Below are positions 24,981-36,068 of a stretch of 64,000 bases of DNA, in pieces. The notes beneath the pieces are model-generated. The model did no database searches. It saw only the letters and a program-made list of their open reading frames with translations, and was not told the DNA's origin. The first letter of the stretch is position 1. Each line of letters begins with the position of its first letter. Source of the stretch: Drosophila miranda (taxonomy: Eukaryota; Arthropoda; Insecta; Diptera; Drosophilidae); contig NC_046675.1 of NCBI RefSeq assembly GCF_003369915.1, positions 9,548,001-9,612,000 of the forward strand. Reading direction: 5' to 3'. Made by a program: the position numbers and the translations under genes.

Positions 24981-25121
24981 AGAAAATAACAGACTATGAC
25001 CGAGTTTTGTGGGTCTATGGGAGGCCCGATGAAGGTGTTCGGTAATGTTTTCATCATTTGCGCAAGTAAGCAAAACGAGTGAGCCGGGGGTTGGAAGACG
25101 GCACTCAAGACGCAACTGCCA

Positions 25122-25202
25122 AGGTGCGGGGGTTCTATGGTGCGGTGGTTCTAAGGTGCGCTGGTTCTATGGTGCGGAGGTTCTAAGGTGCGGAGGTTCT
25201 AG
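25122..25202 (+). repeat. 16-bp minisatellite, five copies, unit 2
   Basis: Five 16-base copies of the GGTGCGGNGGTTCTAN type at the site equivalent to 21301-21396. Confidence 0.9.
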
Positions 25203-26669
25203 TGTGCCATGGTGCGCATGGTGCTGACTCCATGCGCACTAAGCTTAGTAGAGTAGATGTGTTCAATTAAAAAAAAAAAAATTAAAAAAATAGCAATCGG
25301 CAGCGCCGCCATTTGCGAAAATGACTTCAAAGCAGCGCAGTCGCGCCGCAGCAGGTCTGCCTTGCAAGAGTGAGAGAGATATATCGGCTGTCGCTGCATG
25401 TGTGTGATTTTGCGTGCGCCTGCTTCTGTGTACAAAAAAAATACGTCAGCCGACAGCGCAGCCGCAGCTGTTGTCTCTATGTCTCTCTCTCTCTGCTTTT
25501 GCAAGGTAGCAGAAAAGGGTGGGTTTTGTATTATGTATTTATGCACATATGTATATTATGTACATATGACAAATATATTATATGTATAATCAAATTATTC
25601 ATTATATTTAAAAAAAACACAGATTTTCGGTGAAAAATTATACATATATGTATATCCCACATATGCATATGTTTGTGCGACTTTTGTCAGAATTAGATTA
25701 GTTAAGCAGGGACCGTGTTTTATTAAATATTTAATTAATTTATATATACATATGTATATACATATATCGTGCAGGACCGTGGGATCGCAAATGCTGGGAT
25801 TTTCTCTGTGTGGTCTTCTGTGGAGCGTTGCTCCAACTAATACAAGTTTTCGCTGTTCGACGGCGTTGATGTTGGTGTGCCACACCCATACACCCGATTC
25901 GATTGCTGGTCATCGGTGGAAACGTTTGCTGTTGTGGCTTTACAGCAACTTCAACGCACGTCCTGCGGAGGGGGGGCGTCAAAAAAGACCTTAATCTGCC
26001 CGTCACTTTAATAATGAGATTTATATTGAAGAGAAATTGATTGCCTCTATGGGAGTCATTAAATGGACTAAGAAATATATCCAACGACGAGAGACTTCTT
26101 TCCAAACTGGGAATCGTTAAAATATATTCCTAACAGAATTACGTTCAGGAACCTTTAATGTTGCTCTGAAACTCTGTGGCATTTCTACTGTCCTTGTAAT
26201 AGGGTCACGCCAAGCTGTACTGTAACAGATTTTCTTCTGCTCTTCTTTGAAAACACATTTTCATGAATGGAATGCTTTGTTTTATTCCATTTTAGTACTA
26301 ATTTCGCAAAAATAATTAAATTTTCGAAAGTATTTTAACGCGCTATCTAGCGGAGCTAAGTAACATGCTGCAATGCTTGGATAATTGTAGATGCAGTGAT
26401 GCCATACTGACAAAAAAGGTACAGTTTTCAAGCAGTGAACTGCTAATAAGCAGTGCTTCGGTTAAGTTTAATTAAAATTTTTAAATGCGCCTAAGAAATG
26501 CTTTTACTTTACTCTAATAAAACGGAAATTGTTGAACATAAAAGCTATCTATTTTTATTGGAGTTTAAATATTTTAGGGTTACAAAAGAGCATATGGCAT
26601 CAGCTAATGAAAGTGTAATTCGTATTTAGAGCCCGCGGGACTAGAAAATAAAACAAAAATTAAAGACTT

Positions 26670-26921
26670 GGCAATGGCAATGCCACTCGTCGTCGCAATC
26701 GGGCCAAAGGTGCAGCATCGTCGAAAAATGGAGCCATCGGCGCTGGTGGCGACAATTCCGTGCCGGACTCCGCCAACAAGTCGGGCGGACGTCCTCGTCG
26801 CAAACGCAATAACATTCAGAACAACATTCTGGGACCCCAGAACACTGAGAAACGCTCGCCAAATGCGGTAACATCGACCCCGAAGCCCATAAAGCCGCCA
26901 AAGACGTTTGCCAGAATCTAA
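26670..26921 (+). pseudogene. Array ORF1, unit 3: 5'-truncated
   Basis: Only the basic middle and tail remain, without a start in frame near the junction. A six-base deletion (ATGGTG) removes two residues from the tail without shifting the frame. Confidence 0.7.
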
Positions 26922-26987
26922 AGCTACAGTGCAACCACCACATAAACAGACACTGACAGCCCATTAAATAGAAGACAAGGACGAAGA

Positions 26988-27116
26988 ATGGAACTTAGTT
27001 TTCCCTTTCAAGGCCAAACCCAACCCTGCCGCTACGTTCGTACCGTATGCTTCGACCAGGGCATGGATGAATACCAATATTTCAAGGCTGAGTATTTGCT
27101 CCTAATCAAAGGCTGA
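26988..27116 (+). CDS. Array ORF2, unit 3: 42-residue protein
   Basis: Intact and identical to unit 1 in this frame, even though the upstream ORF1 is truncated. Confidence 0.45.
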   Translation: MELSFPFQGQTQPCRYVRTVCFDQGMDEYQYFKAEYLLLIKG

Positions 27117-27140
27117 ATTTTTAATTAAACAAATAATAAT

Positions 27141-27278
27141 ATGGACTCCAAGAGTCCAGAAACTAGAGGCATAGCCTTTGGCAAATCGCGGGAAAGACTT
27201 TATAAATATTTTAAAATGACAAGGTACAATTTAATCAGATTCTTCCTCAGGACAGGAAGAGTGAGCCGTGAAGAGTAA
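27141..27278 (+). CDS. Array ORF3, unit 3: 45-residue protein
   Basis: Intact copy with the Leu-containing longer form ending REE, as in unit 2. Confidence 0.35.
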   Translation: MDSKSPETRGIAFGKSRERLYKYFKMTRYNLIRFFLRTGRVSREE

Positions 27279-27419
27279 AGAAAATAACAGACTATGACCG
27301 AGTTTTGTGGGTCTATGGGAGGCCCGATGAAGGTGTTCGGTAATGTTTTAATCATTTGCGCAAGTAAGCAAAACGAGTTAGCCGGGGGTTGGAAGACGGC
27401 ACTCAAGACGCAACCGCCA

Positions 27420-27500
27420 AGGTGCGGGGGTTCTATGGTGCGGTGGTTCTAAGGTGCGCTGGTTCTATGGTGCGGAGGTTCTAAGGTGCGGAGGTTCTAG
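27420..27500 (+). repeat. 16-bp minisatellite, five copies, unit 3
   Basis: Five 16-base copies in the same variant order as unit 2. Confidence 0.9.
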
Positions 27501-28471
27501 TGTGCCATGGTGCGCATGGTGCTGACTCCATGCGCACTAAGCTTAGTAGAGTAGATGTGTTCAATTAAAAAAAAAAAATTAAGCCGCGTGGATTCGACTG
27601 TGCTCGCCTTTTTATAGCAATCGGCAGCGCCGCCATTTGCGAAATTGACTTCAAAGCAGCGCAGTCGCGCCGCCGCAGGTCTGCCTTGCAAGAGTGAGAG
27701 AGATATATCGGCTGTCGCTGCATGTGTGTGATTTTGCGTGCGCCTGCTTCTGTGTACAAAAAAAATACGTCAGCCGACAGCGCAGCCGCAGCTGTTGTCT
27801 CTCTGTCTCTCTCTCTCTGCTTTTGCAAGGTAGCAGAAAAGGGTGGGTTTTGTATTATGTATTTATGCACATATGTATATTATGTACATATGACAAATAT
27901 ATTATATGTATAATCAAATTATTCATTATATTTAAAAAAAACACAGATTTTCGGTGAAAAATTATACATATATGTATATCCCACATATGCATATGTTTGT
28001 GCGACTTTTGTCAGAATTAGATTAGTTAAGCAGGGACCGTGTTTTATTAAATATTTAATTAATTTATATATACATATGTATATACATATATCGTGCAGGA
28101 CCGTGGGATCGCAAATGCTGGGATTTACTCTGTGTGGTCTTCTGTGGAGCGTTGCTCCAACTAATACTAGTTTTCGCTGTTCGACGGCGTTGATGTTGGT
28201 GTGCCACACCCATACATCCGATTCGATTGCTGGTCATCGGTGGAAACGTTTGCTGTTGTGGCTTTTCAGCAATTTCAACGCACGTCCTGCGGAGGGGGGG
28301 CGTCAAAAAAAAGACCTTAATCTGCCCGTCACTTTAATAATGAGATTTATATTGAAGAGAAATTGATTGCCTCTATGGGAGTCATTAAATGGACTTAGAA
28401 ATATATCCAACGACGAGAGACTTCTTTCCAAGCTGGGAATCGTTAAAATATATTCCTAACAGAATTACGTT

Positions 28472-28956
28472 ATATATGTATATTCTTGATCAGCATCAAT
28501 AGCCGAGTCGATTGAGCTCTGTCTGTCTGTCTGTCCGTCCCCTTCAGCGCCTAGTGCTCAAAGACTATAAGAGCTAGAGCAACGACATTTTATATCCAGA
28601 CTTCTGTAATATGTCACTGTTACAAGAATATTTCAAAACTTCGCCCCGCCCACTTCCGCCCCCACAAAGGACGAAAATCTGTGGCATCCACAATTTTAAA
28701 GATACGAGAAAACTAAAAACGCAGAACCATAGATAATGACCATATCTATCAGATCAGTACAGCGGCATGGATCTGTATCTCCTTTTTTCTTGGCAGTGAG
28801 CTCGGTCAGCCATGTTGGATCTGGCCGGGTCGCAGCTCAAGCCAAACACTTTCACTGAATTTTGCACTATTTTGTTAGCTATAATAAAACCCAGGATTTC
28901 ACGAAGGGGGGCGGCGCATTGACGAACACTGCTACAAATTTTTCCTACAATCATTA
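28472..28956. mobile_element. DINE-1/ISY (Helitron-like) fragment
   Basis: Contains phrases typical of obscura-group DINE-1/ISY elements: TTCTTGATCAGCATCAATAGC, AGCGCCTAGTGCTCAAAGAC, GCCCACTTCCGCCCCCACAAAGGACG and GATAATGACCATATCTATCAG. The first about 275 bases match my memory of the element well; the remainder is less clear. Both ends join array sequence at points where other units continue differently, so it marks an insertion with a deletion. Confidence 0.65.
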
Positions 28957-29212
28957 AACTGTATCTGTGTTGTTAGCCATATTTGATTGAATTGTTATGC
29001 AAGGGCTGAAGTGAGTTCACAAGCGCGAGTTGGTCCAGGGACTAGGAAATCAAAGCAATATGTCATGATTTAGAACTACAGAAAAAGCATCTTCTTTTCA
29101 TAGTTGTTAGAGAAACTTTTGCGCTGTTTGCATTTCCTGTTTGTACCAATCCAAATTCTACGAGTACTTCGTGTAACGGCTGCGCCAAAAAGAAAAGCAA
29201 TTAAACTGGATA

Positions 29213-30570
29213 ACTGACCAGAAGGAGATCCTGACATGTATGTTAATTTCGGTCAAAATCGGCCATTAATATACCCAAAAAATCATAAAAAATATGACAA
29301 ACGCCTAATGTGTCACATTAACAAATAATGGGTATCACAATACAATATAAAATTACGGTTTTCTTCGTCATATACGAATAACGAATATTAAAGTAACGCA
29401 AATTTTGAGCTTTTTATACCCGATACTCAAAATGAGTATTGGGGTACATTAGATTTGTGGTGAAAGTCCAGAAGGAATCGTTTCCGACCCCATAAAGTAT
29501 ATGTGGAGATAATGTTTTTTATCCCCAATCGGCCGACTAATTATTTCGAATTAAATAAAACTCGGCGCAGAAATAAAATTACGATATGTTCTTTAATGCG
29601 TGACATCCAAATTGCAAGTGTGGCTTGCCTGCCCTTTACATTGCCGCTCCGATCGCTAAGCGCAGCTTCGCTCGGCCGACGTCGGTAGGCAGACGCAAAG
29701 CGGAGATAGCGAAGAGCGAGCTGGCAGAGAGCGTTTAGCAGGGCAAGCAAGCGCAAAGCTTTAACAAACAAGCGAGTGACATGCATATGTAGACATAAGT
29801 AACAAACAAAATAAACGGCTGAGGGCCAAGAATTAGGTGCTATTTGGCAAGCAGCAAATCGGCTGGGTTCTGCTCCGAACAGTATATATATGTGAAATTT
29901 AACTGCAATTATCCAAATTTAAAATGAAGGGAAGTTCCCAAAAACAAAATCCTAAGCAATTAGGTTCTAACGCTTGTAGATCGAATTATTCCTTGCATGA
30001 ACCGTTTAGGGTCTTATGCTCGGATTATAATTCCCTCTACCATATTATATCCAACACTAATTCTCTACCTATTAATTCCACTGCAAAGGGGTAAGGGGAA
30101 TTTCGTTGTGCTCTCCACAAGGGTGGGCGCGGTCCTTCATTCCAGCTGAGGACGACTTTTGATCCGTTCGTGTCGCGTGCGTGTGCATATGTGTAAGTGA
30201 AGTCTAATGGCCAAAAGTTTTGTTTCTCTCCGGTTCTGGAATTGTACTTGTACATGTCGTTTAGTTTCTTGCACGCTCTTTTAATATAAAAACAAATATC
30301 GTAGGTCTCAGAATAGACAAATAAAAAGAACACCACCCTTTTGCCGACGAGACAGTAGCCGGAATGATAGCGTGCTGGTCGACCTCTGAGGAAAACATCA
30401 GTCCTACTAACCGTTGTCCACTACAGCGTTTGGTTCGGCTACAAATTTTGGGTTGAATGAGGTGGAAAAGCCACGATTTCATTAATGCCAATCCTACTAC
30501 TGTTCGTCGTCTACAAACCCTAATAATTCTGCAGAAGCCACCCAAATGTATTGTCGAGGCGTGATAATAT
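29213..30570. mobile_element. Composite of transposable-element fragments
   Basis: This segment has no counterpart in other units. At 29411 it carries a DINE-1-type start (TTTTTATACCCGATACTCAA with the palindrome around AAATGAGTATTGG, then GAATCGTTTCCGACCCCATAAAG), which ends at about 29505. From 29600 to 30560 there is hairpin-rich and LTR-like unclassified sequence. It has no long frame with transposase or reverse transcriptase motifs. Confidence 0.5.
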
Positions 30571-30706
30571 TTTATATTTAAATACAAAAATAAATATTAA
30601 CCTCAAACCGCCGAAATCATGGAAGAACAGGGTGGAAGTCAGGATAGCAAGGACAAAACTTGTGATAGACTCGCAAGTGCAGGGTGCGCACTGGTACTCG
30701 TATATT

Positions 30707-31036
30707 CTGAACCTTCTGGACAGCTACTACGACCCCAGCAAAGCGACCATCAAGCCGAAATCCAAGCGCTCTGGCAATGGCAATGGCAATGCCACTCGTC
30801 GTCGCAATCGGGCCAAAGGTGCAGCATCGTCGAAAAATGGAGCCATCGGCGCTGGTGGCGACAATTCCGTGCCGGACTCCGCCAACAAGTCGGGCGGACG
30901 TCCTCGTCGCAAACGCAATAACATTCAGAACAACATTCTGGGACCCCAGAACACTGAGAAACGCTCGCCAAATGCGGTAATGGTGACATCGACCCCGAAG
31001 CCCATAAAGCCGCCAAAGACGTTTGCCAGAATCTAA
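30707..31036 (+). pseudogene. Array ORF1, unit 4: 5'-truncated
   Basis: Starts inside ORF1 at LNLLDSYYDPSKAT after a junction with the CTCGTATATT sequence and keeps the rest intact to the normal stop. The frame stays open upstream to an ATG at 30551, so a chimeric protein is possible, but the normal N terminus is gone. Confidence 0.55.
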
Positions 31037-31102
31037 AGCTACAGTGCAACCACCACATAAACAGACACTGACAGCCCATTAAATAGAAGACAAGGACGAA
31101 GA

Positions 31103-31231
31103 ATGGAACTTAGTTTTCCCTTTCAAGGCCAAACCCAACCCTGCCGCTACGTTCGTACCGTTTGCTTCGACCAGGGCATGGATGAATACCAATATTTCAA
31201 GGCTGAGTATTTGCTCCTAATCAAAGGCTGA
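31103..31231 (+). CDS. Array ORF2, unit 4: 42-residue protein
   Basis: Intact; one base differs from unit 1 (Val GTT for GTA), and it is silent. Confidence 0.45.
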   Translation: MELSFPFQGQTQPCRYVRTVCFDQGMDEYQYFKAEYLLLIKG

Positions 31232-31255
31232 ATTTTTAATTAAACAAATAATAAT

Positions 31256-31393
31256 ATGGACTCCAAGAGTCCAGAAACTAGAGGCATAGCCTTTGGCAAA
31301 TCGCGGGAAAGACTTTATAAATATTTTAAAATGACAAGGTACAATTTAATCAGATTCTTCCTCAGGACAGGAAGAGTGAGCCGTGAAGAGTAA
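31256..31393 (+). CDS. Array ORF3, unit 4: 45-residue protein
   Basis: Intact longer form. A further frame starting MTEFCGSMGGPMKVF begins 15 bases after its stop (31409) and includes a possible splice donor in GCGCAAGTAAGC. Confidence 0.35.
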   Translation: MDSKSPETRGIAFGKSRERLYKYFKMTRYNLIRFFLRTGRVSREE

Positions 31394-31533
31394 AGAAAAT
31401 AACAGACTATGACCGAGTTTTGTGGGTCTATGGGAGGCCCGATGAAGGTGTTCGGTAATGTTTTAATCATTTGCGCAAGTAAGCAAAACGAGTTAGCCGG
31501 GGGTTGGAAGACGGCACTCAAGACGCAACCGCC

Positions 31534-31598
31534 AAGGTGCGGGGGTTCTATGGTGCGGTGGTTCTATGGTGCGGAGGTTCTAAGGTGCGGAGGTTCTA
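31534..31598 (+). repeat. 16-bp minisatellite, four copies, unit 4
   Basis: Four 16-base copies; one CTGG-type variant present in units 1-3 is missing. Confidence 0.9.
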
Positions 31599-32222
31599 GT
31601 GTGCCATTGGGCGCATGGTGCTGACTCCATGCGCACTAAGCTTAGTAGAGTAGATGTGTTCAATTAAAAAAAAAAAATTAAGCCGCGTGGATTCGACTGT
31701 GCTCGTCTTTTTATAGCAATCGGCAGCGCCGCCATTTGCGAAATTGACTTCAAAGCAGCGCAGTCGCGCCGCCGCAGGTCTGCCTTGCAAGAGTGAGAGA
31801 GATATATCGGCTGTCGCTGCATGTGTGTGATTTTGCGTGCGCCTGCTTCTGTGTACAAAAAAAATACGTCAGCCGACAGCGCAGCCGCAGCTGTTGTCTC
31901 TATGTCTCTCTCTCTCTGCTTTTGCAAGGTAGCAGAAAAGGGTGGGTTTTGTATTATGTATTTATGCACATATGTATATTATGTACATATGACAAATATA
32001 TTATATGTATAATCAAATTATTCATTATATTTAAAAAAAAAAACACAGATTTTCGGTGAAAAATTATACATATATGTATATCCCACATATGCATATGTTT
32101 GTGCGACTTTTGTCAGAATTAGATTAGTTAAGCAGGGACCGTGTTTTATTAAATATTTAATTAATTTATATATACATATGTATATACATATATCGTGCAG
32201 GACCGTGGGATCGCAAATGCTG

Positions 32223-33861
32223 GGATTTACTCTGTGTGGTCTTCTGTGGAGCGTTGCTCCAACTAATACAAGTTTTCGCTGTTCGACGGCGTTGATGTTG
32301 GTGTGCCACACCCATACACCCGATTCGATTGCTGGTCATCGGTGGAAACGTTTGCTGTTGTGGCTTTTCAGCAACTTCAACGCACGTCCTGCGGAGGGGG
32401 GGCGTCAAAAAAAGACTTTAATCTGCCCGGCACTTTAATAATGAGATTTATATTGAAGAGAAATTGATTGCCTCTATGGGAGTCATTAAATGGACTAAGA
32501 AATATATCCAACGACGAGAGACTTCTTTCCAAACTGGGAATCGTTAAAATATATTCCTAACAGAATTACGTTCAGGAACCTTTAATGTTGCTCTGAAACT
32601 CTGTGGCATTTCTACTGTCCTTGTAATAGGGTCACGCCAAGCTGTACTGTAACAGATTTTCTTCTGCTCTTCTTTGAAAACACATTTTCATGAATGGAAT
32701 GCTTTGTTTTATTCCATTGTAGTAATACTTTCGCAAAAATATTTAAATTTTCGAAAGTATTTTAACGCGCCGTCTAGCGGAGCTAAGTAACATGCTGCAC
32801 TGCTTGGATAATTGTAGATGCAGTGATGCCATACTGACAAAAAAGGTACAGTTTTCAAGCAGTGAACTGCTAATAAGCAGTGCTTCGGTTAAGTTTAATT
32901 TAAATTTTTAAATGCGCCTAAGAAATGCTTTTACTTTACTCTAATAAAACGGAAATTGTTGAACATAAAAGCTATCTATTTTTATTGGAGCTTAAAAATT
33001 TTAGGGTTACAAAAGAGCATATGGCATCAGCTAATGAAAGTGTAATTCGTATTTAGAGCCCGCGGGACTAGAAAATAAAACAAAAATTAAGACTGTTCTA
33101 CATTTTCACATAAGTTGGAATGGTCATTACGCCGTAGTTGTTCTTGCGGGCTGAGATCAGGATATATGTAGCATTCGTTGCCCTAATTGGTGGACAAGGA
33201 ATTCTTCACCAGGCAGTAGTCCGCGCCCTTGATGGTGCCAAAGCCCACTGCCAGAACGGCTTGATCCAGACCATCCACATCGTTTATTGCTGTACTTTTA
33301 TTAGATGATTGTTGTTATTTAAATATGTTAGTTCAGCTAGACCTTTTTATTTCCATTGAGAATTGGCTAAAGCTGTCAGCATGACCAGGATCTGTTAGGA
33401 TGTTAGCACCGTAGTTATAGCAAAGCCGACTCAAAACGGCTCATGAGTTCAGACCGGTGGAAATGTCCTGTAAAGCAGAATGAAACCACACCAAACCGAT
33501 CAGAAAATGTGTAGCTTATGGTCAATGGGATAAGTTCACAACAGCATACGTCGCAATACATTATTAGTTGAGACTTGTATTCAGTAAAGATTGCAATCAT
33601 TAAACTGTATCTGTGTTGTGAGCCATATTTGATTGAATTGTTATGCAAGGGGTGAAGTGAGTTCACAAGCGCGAGTTGGTCCAGGGACTAGGAAATCAAA
33701 GCAATATGTCATGATTTAGAACTACAGAAAAAGCAGCTTCTTTTCATAGTTGTTAGAGAAACTTTTGCGCTGTTTGCATTTCCTGTTTGTACCAATCCAA
33801 ATTCTACCAGTACTTCGTGTAACGGCTGCGCCAAAAAGAAACGCAATTAAACTGGATAAGT
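32223..33861 (+). repeat. Array unit 5, partial
   Basis: Has the 5' block, 26-29-p fragment, and the empty target site of the transposon at 33515-33521. After GTGAGTTCACA it continues into AGCGCGAGTTGGTCC, as unit 4 does at 29020, with no tRNA-like element and no ORF1-3. The last array sequence is near 33861. Confidence 0.8.
33098..33290 (-). pseudogene. 26-29-p cysteine protease fragment, unit 5
   Basis: Third copy, with the same lesions as units 1 and 2. The shared stop and frameshift mean the fragment was already dead when the array formed. Confidence 0.8.
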
Positions 33862-35491
33862 TACATGTTACATCCAGCGAACAACTGCTGTGAAAAGCAC
33901 TCAAGAAAGTGGCTGACTACTCTACTGCCAGCGGAAGTGACATTTTGCCAGCTTGCTGCTGGCGAGCACATATTCAATTATGTGGATTTACTGTGGAGAT
34001 AAATTGATTAATTTGCTCGCACAAAAGCCCAACGACGGACTTTGTATAAATACGAAAAGAACTCTTCAATGCGACAGCAGTTATTCTAGAACCAGTTTCC
34101 AGCAAACAAACTTGTTGCCAACGCCGACCCGACATTTTTTTGACCAGAGCCCACACCTCGCCGCCAAAACAATCAACTACCGGTAAGTGTCGAGTACCGT
34201 TCATACGTCATTATCAAATCGCTCGGCCAAAATCATATGTTAAAACCCGGCTCAAGTGTCACGCCCACAAAGCGGCTGGGCTGTGACGTATTCGCGGCAT
34301 AAATCGCCGCGGGCTTATTACTCATATGCTGGCGCGTGTTGCCTATTAGTTAGGAAACAAACAATTTGTGTCGCATAAAATTAGCATAACTAAAACATTT
34401 CCCACGATACATTTGATTCGTTTATACACAAATATATGTATATATTTTGTAGTTTAGTCTCCACATTCTGTTTCGCTTGGATGGCATCAATTTAAATCGT
34501 TTAAAGAAAAGGCAGGCGTCCCAAAACCAGTTGCAGTACATTTGCCCTAGCCGTCTCAGTAGCGTGTCCGGTTGGAGGCAGATCCGTGTAGGACAAAAGA
34601 ATGCTCATTATATCGAAGCGTAACTTATTGTTATAGCCAGGCCCACCCAACTCCGTTCTACACACCACAGTTTTACAACATTTTTAATGCATTCACAGCA
34701 CCATTAATTAATGAGCGATCGGATCGGTTCGGAGCGGATCGGATCGGCAGACCCGGCGCTTGCCATTCGCATAAAATTTGCATTAATTACAGCTACAGTT
34801 CGGCGGCTTGACACTTCCTGCTGCTGCTGTTGCTGTAGCTTTCCGATAAGTTTTCCTAAAGCTCTTTAGGTGCTACTTTCCTTCTGAACTTCGGTGACTT
34901 TTTTGCTGTGCTCTTGAAAGCGGGGGAAATTTTTCGCCAGCTATAAACAGCATTGATAAAATGACATGACAGATCTGTAAATAATTTACGCGGGAGACGG
35001 GTCTGCAAACATGTGTATTTTTAATTGCCTTACAAAACATTTCTGTCGCGTCTCCTTTGAAGTCTTATCAGTGGCATTCCATAAATTCTAACTCATTTAA
35101 TGGGCCGAACATCCATTTAGCAGCCATTAAATCTGTTCACCTGATAGCTATGCAAAATTCAACGGCCACAAAACAGATCCCTGAATAGGAACATTTTTTT
35201 GCGTATCGCTCGGAACAAATCGAAATTTGCATACGCTTAGCAACTATAATGGCAGTTTTATTGAATTTGTATTGATTTCGATTCGTTGAAAGATCTGACG
35301 TAGCTTAGCGCCACTTGGGCTGGGACTTGGGACTGGGCGCTCGAGTGTCTCTGTCCGTCAGTGGTCCGACGGCTTCGCCTCGCTTCTGCGCTTTCAGAGA
35401 CCGGCTTCAGCAATAGTTGTTTTTGTTGTTTCTGTTCAGACTTCTTTACGTTATTAAGCTTTCGCATCTGCGTTTGGGCCGAGAGAATATG
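33862..35491. other. Spacer between array and Eh
   Basis: No coding gene supported. It contains a possible core promoter at 34042 (listed separately), CGGATCGGATCGG-type repeats near 34728-34746, and otherwise AT-rich DNA that likely includes Eh upstream control sequence. Confidence 0.5.
34036..34183 (+). promoter_or_regulatory. Possible TATA promoter and first noncoding exon
   Basis: TTGTATAAATACGAAAAG (TATA at about 34044) is followed 25-30 bases later by CTTCAATGCG, then about 110 bases with CAAACAAAC-rich leader character, ending in ACTACCGGTAAGTGT, a strong splice donor. This looks like a 5' untranslated exon, but the gene it would serve is not evident in the window. Confidence 0.3.
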
Positions 35492-35500
35492 TATATAAAA
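35492..35500 (+). promoter_or_regulatory. TATA box of Eh
   Basis: TATATAAAA lies about 135 bases before the Eh start codon, placing transcription start near 35522-35527 and leaving a leader of roughly 110 bases. Confidence 0.6.
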
Positions 35501-35634
35501 TAAGAAGACAAACGAGCGATAATAATTATTTCAACTCCGCTCTAGACCAGCCAAGTCGCAAGCCAGCCAGCCAGCTCCCGGTCATATCTGACAAATCAGA
35601 CACAAAAATACTATCAACACAGAATCCATCCATC

Positions 35635-36068
35635 ATGAATACCAAGCCCTTAGTACTGTGCACCGTTGTGGTAGTTGCCCTTTCCCTGCTGCAATTCGGG
35701 GATGCCCTGCCCTCCATCGGGCACTATGGCAAGCGTTTTGGTAAGTCCGCAATCGCTCGAGTCCTCCTCCATGGCGTATTCAATTTCAATTTTAATTGCT
35801 TACTTGCAGATGCGATGGGCGGCATTGATTTCATTCAGGTTTGTCTCAATAAATCATCTTGAACCAATGATATATGGCCAATTAACACATTCACATACTC
35901 CTTCTGCAACAGGTGTGTCTCAACAACTGCGTCCAGTGCAAGACCATGCTCGGCGACTACTTCCAGGGCCAGACCTGTGCGCTCTCCTGCCTCAAGTTCA
36001 AAGGCAAAGCCATACCCGACTGTGAGGACATTGCCTCAATAGCTCCGTTCCTTAATGCCCTCGAGTAG
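35635..36068 (+). CDS. Eh: Eclosion hormone precursor
   Basis: Three exons with GT-AG introns: 35635-35740, 35810-35838 and 35913-36068, giving 96 residues. A hydrophobic signal peptide (about residues 1-24, ending GDA) precedes the mature peptide, which begins LPSIGHYGKRF. The mature part holds the six cysteines of eclosion hormones in the motifs VCLNNCVQC, TCALSC and PDC, and ends APFLNALE. The match to D. melanogaster Eh is unmistakable in MGGIDF and GDYFQGQTCALSCLKFKGK. Eclosion hormone is a neuropeptide from the Vm neurons that triggers ecdysis behaviour, acting with ecdysis-triggering hormone and CCAP. Exon 2 encodes only the short AMGGIDFIQ stretch. It is followed by intergenic DNA with a polyadenylation-type AATAAA near 36302. 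Confidence 0.97.

Larger units (their letters stand above)
21782..25798 (+). repeat. Array unit 2
   Basis: Full-length unit, almost identical to unit 1. It lacks the 20105-20310 segment of unit 1 and keeps the roughly 210-base stretch after the minisatellite (about 25213-25430) that unit 1 lost. Confidence 0.85.
25799..28123 (+). repeat. Array unit 3 with internal deletion
   Basis: Starts like the others, but at about 26669 the end of the 5' block (AAAATTAAAGACT) joins straight into the middle of ORF1 (GGCAATGGCAATGCC). The deletion removes the 26-29-p fragment, transposon, tRNA-like element and the 5' part of ORF1, about 1.7 kb. Confidence 0.85.
28124..32222 (+). repeat. Array unit 4, middle replaced by mobile DNA
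   Basis: The 5' block runs to about 28471 and then breaks inside the ATTACGT that other units continue. DINE-1-like DNA follows. Unit sequence resumes at about 28957-29212 (matching 33593-33861 of unit 5), is interrupted again to about 30570, and resumes as in unit 1 around position 20137, leading into a truncated ORF1. Confidence 0.8.
17764..33861 (+). repeat. Direct tandem array of about 4-kb composite units
   Basis: Five head-to-tail copies begin with the same block (GTGTGGTCTTCTGTGGAGC) at about 17775, 21792, 25809, 28134 and 32233. Spacings are about 4018, 4017, 2325 and 4099 bases. Units 1 and 2 are close to full length and nearly identical. Unit 3 has an internal deletion, unit 4 has had its middle replaced by mobile DNA, and unit 5 lacks the 3' ORF part. 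Order within a unit: conserved 5' block, 26-29-p pseudogene fragment (minus), inverted-repeat transposon, tRNA-like element, three small plus-strand ORFs, 16-bp minisatellite, conserved 3' block. High identity between units implies recent duplication or ongoing gene conversion. Confidence 0.9.
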
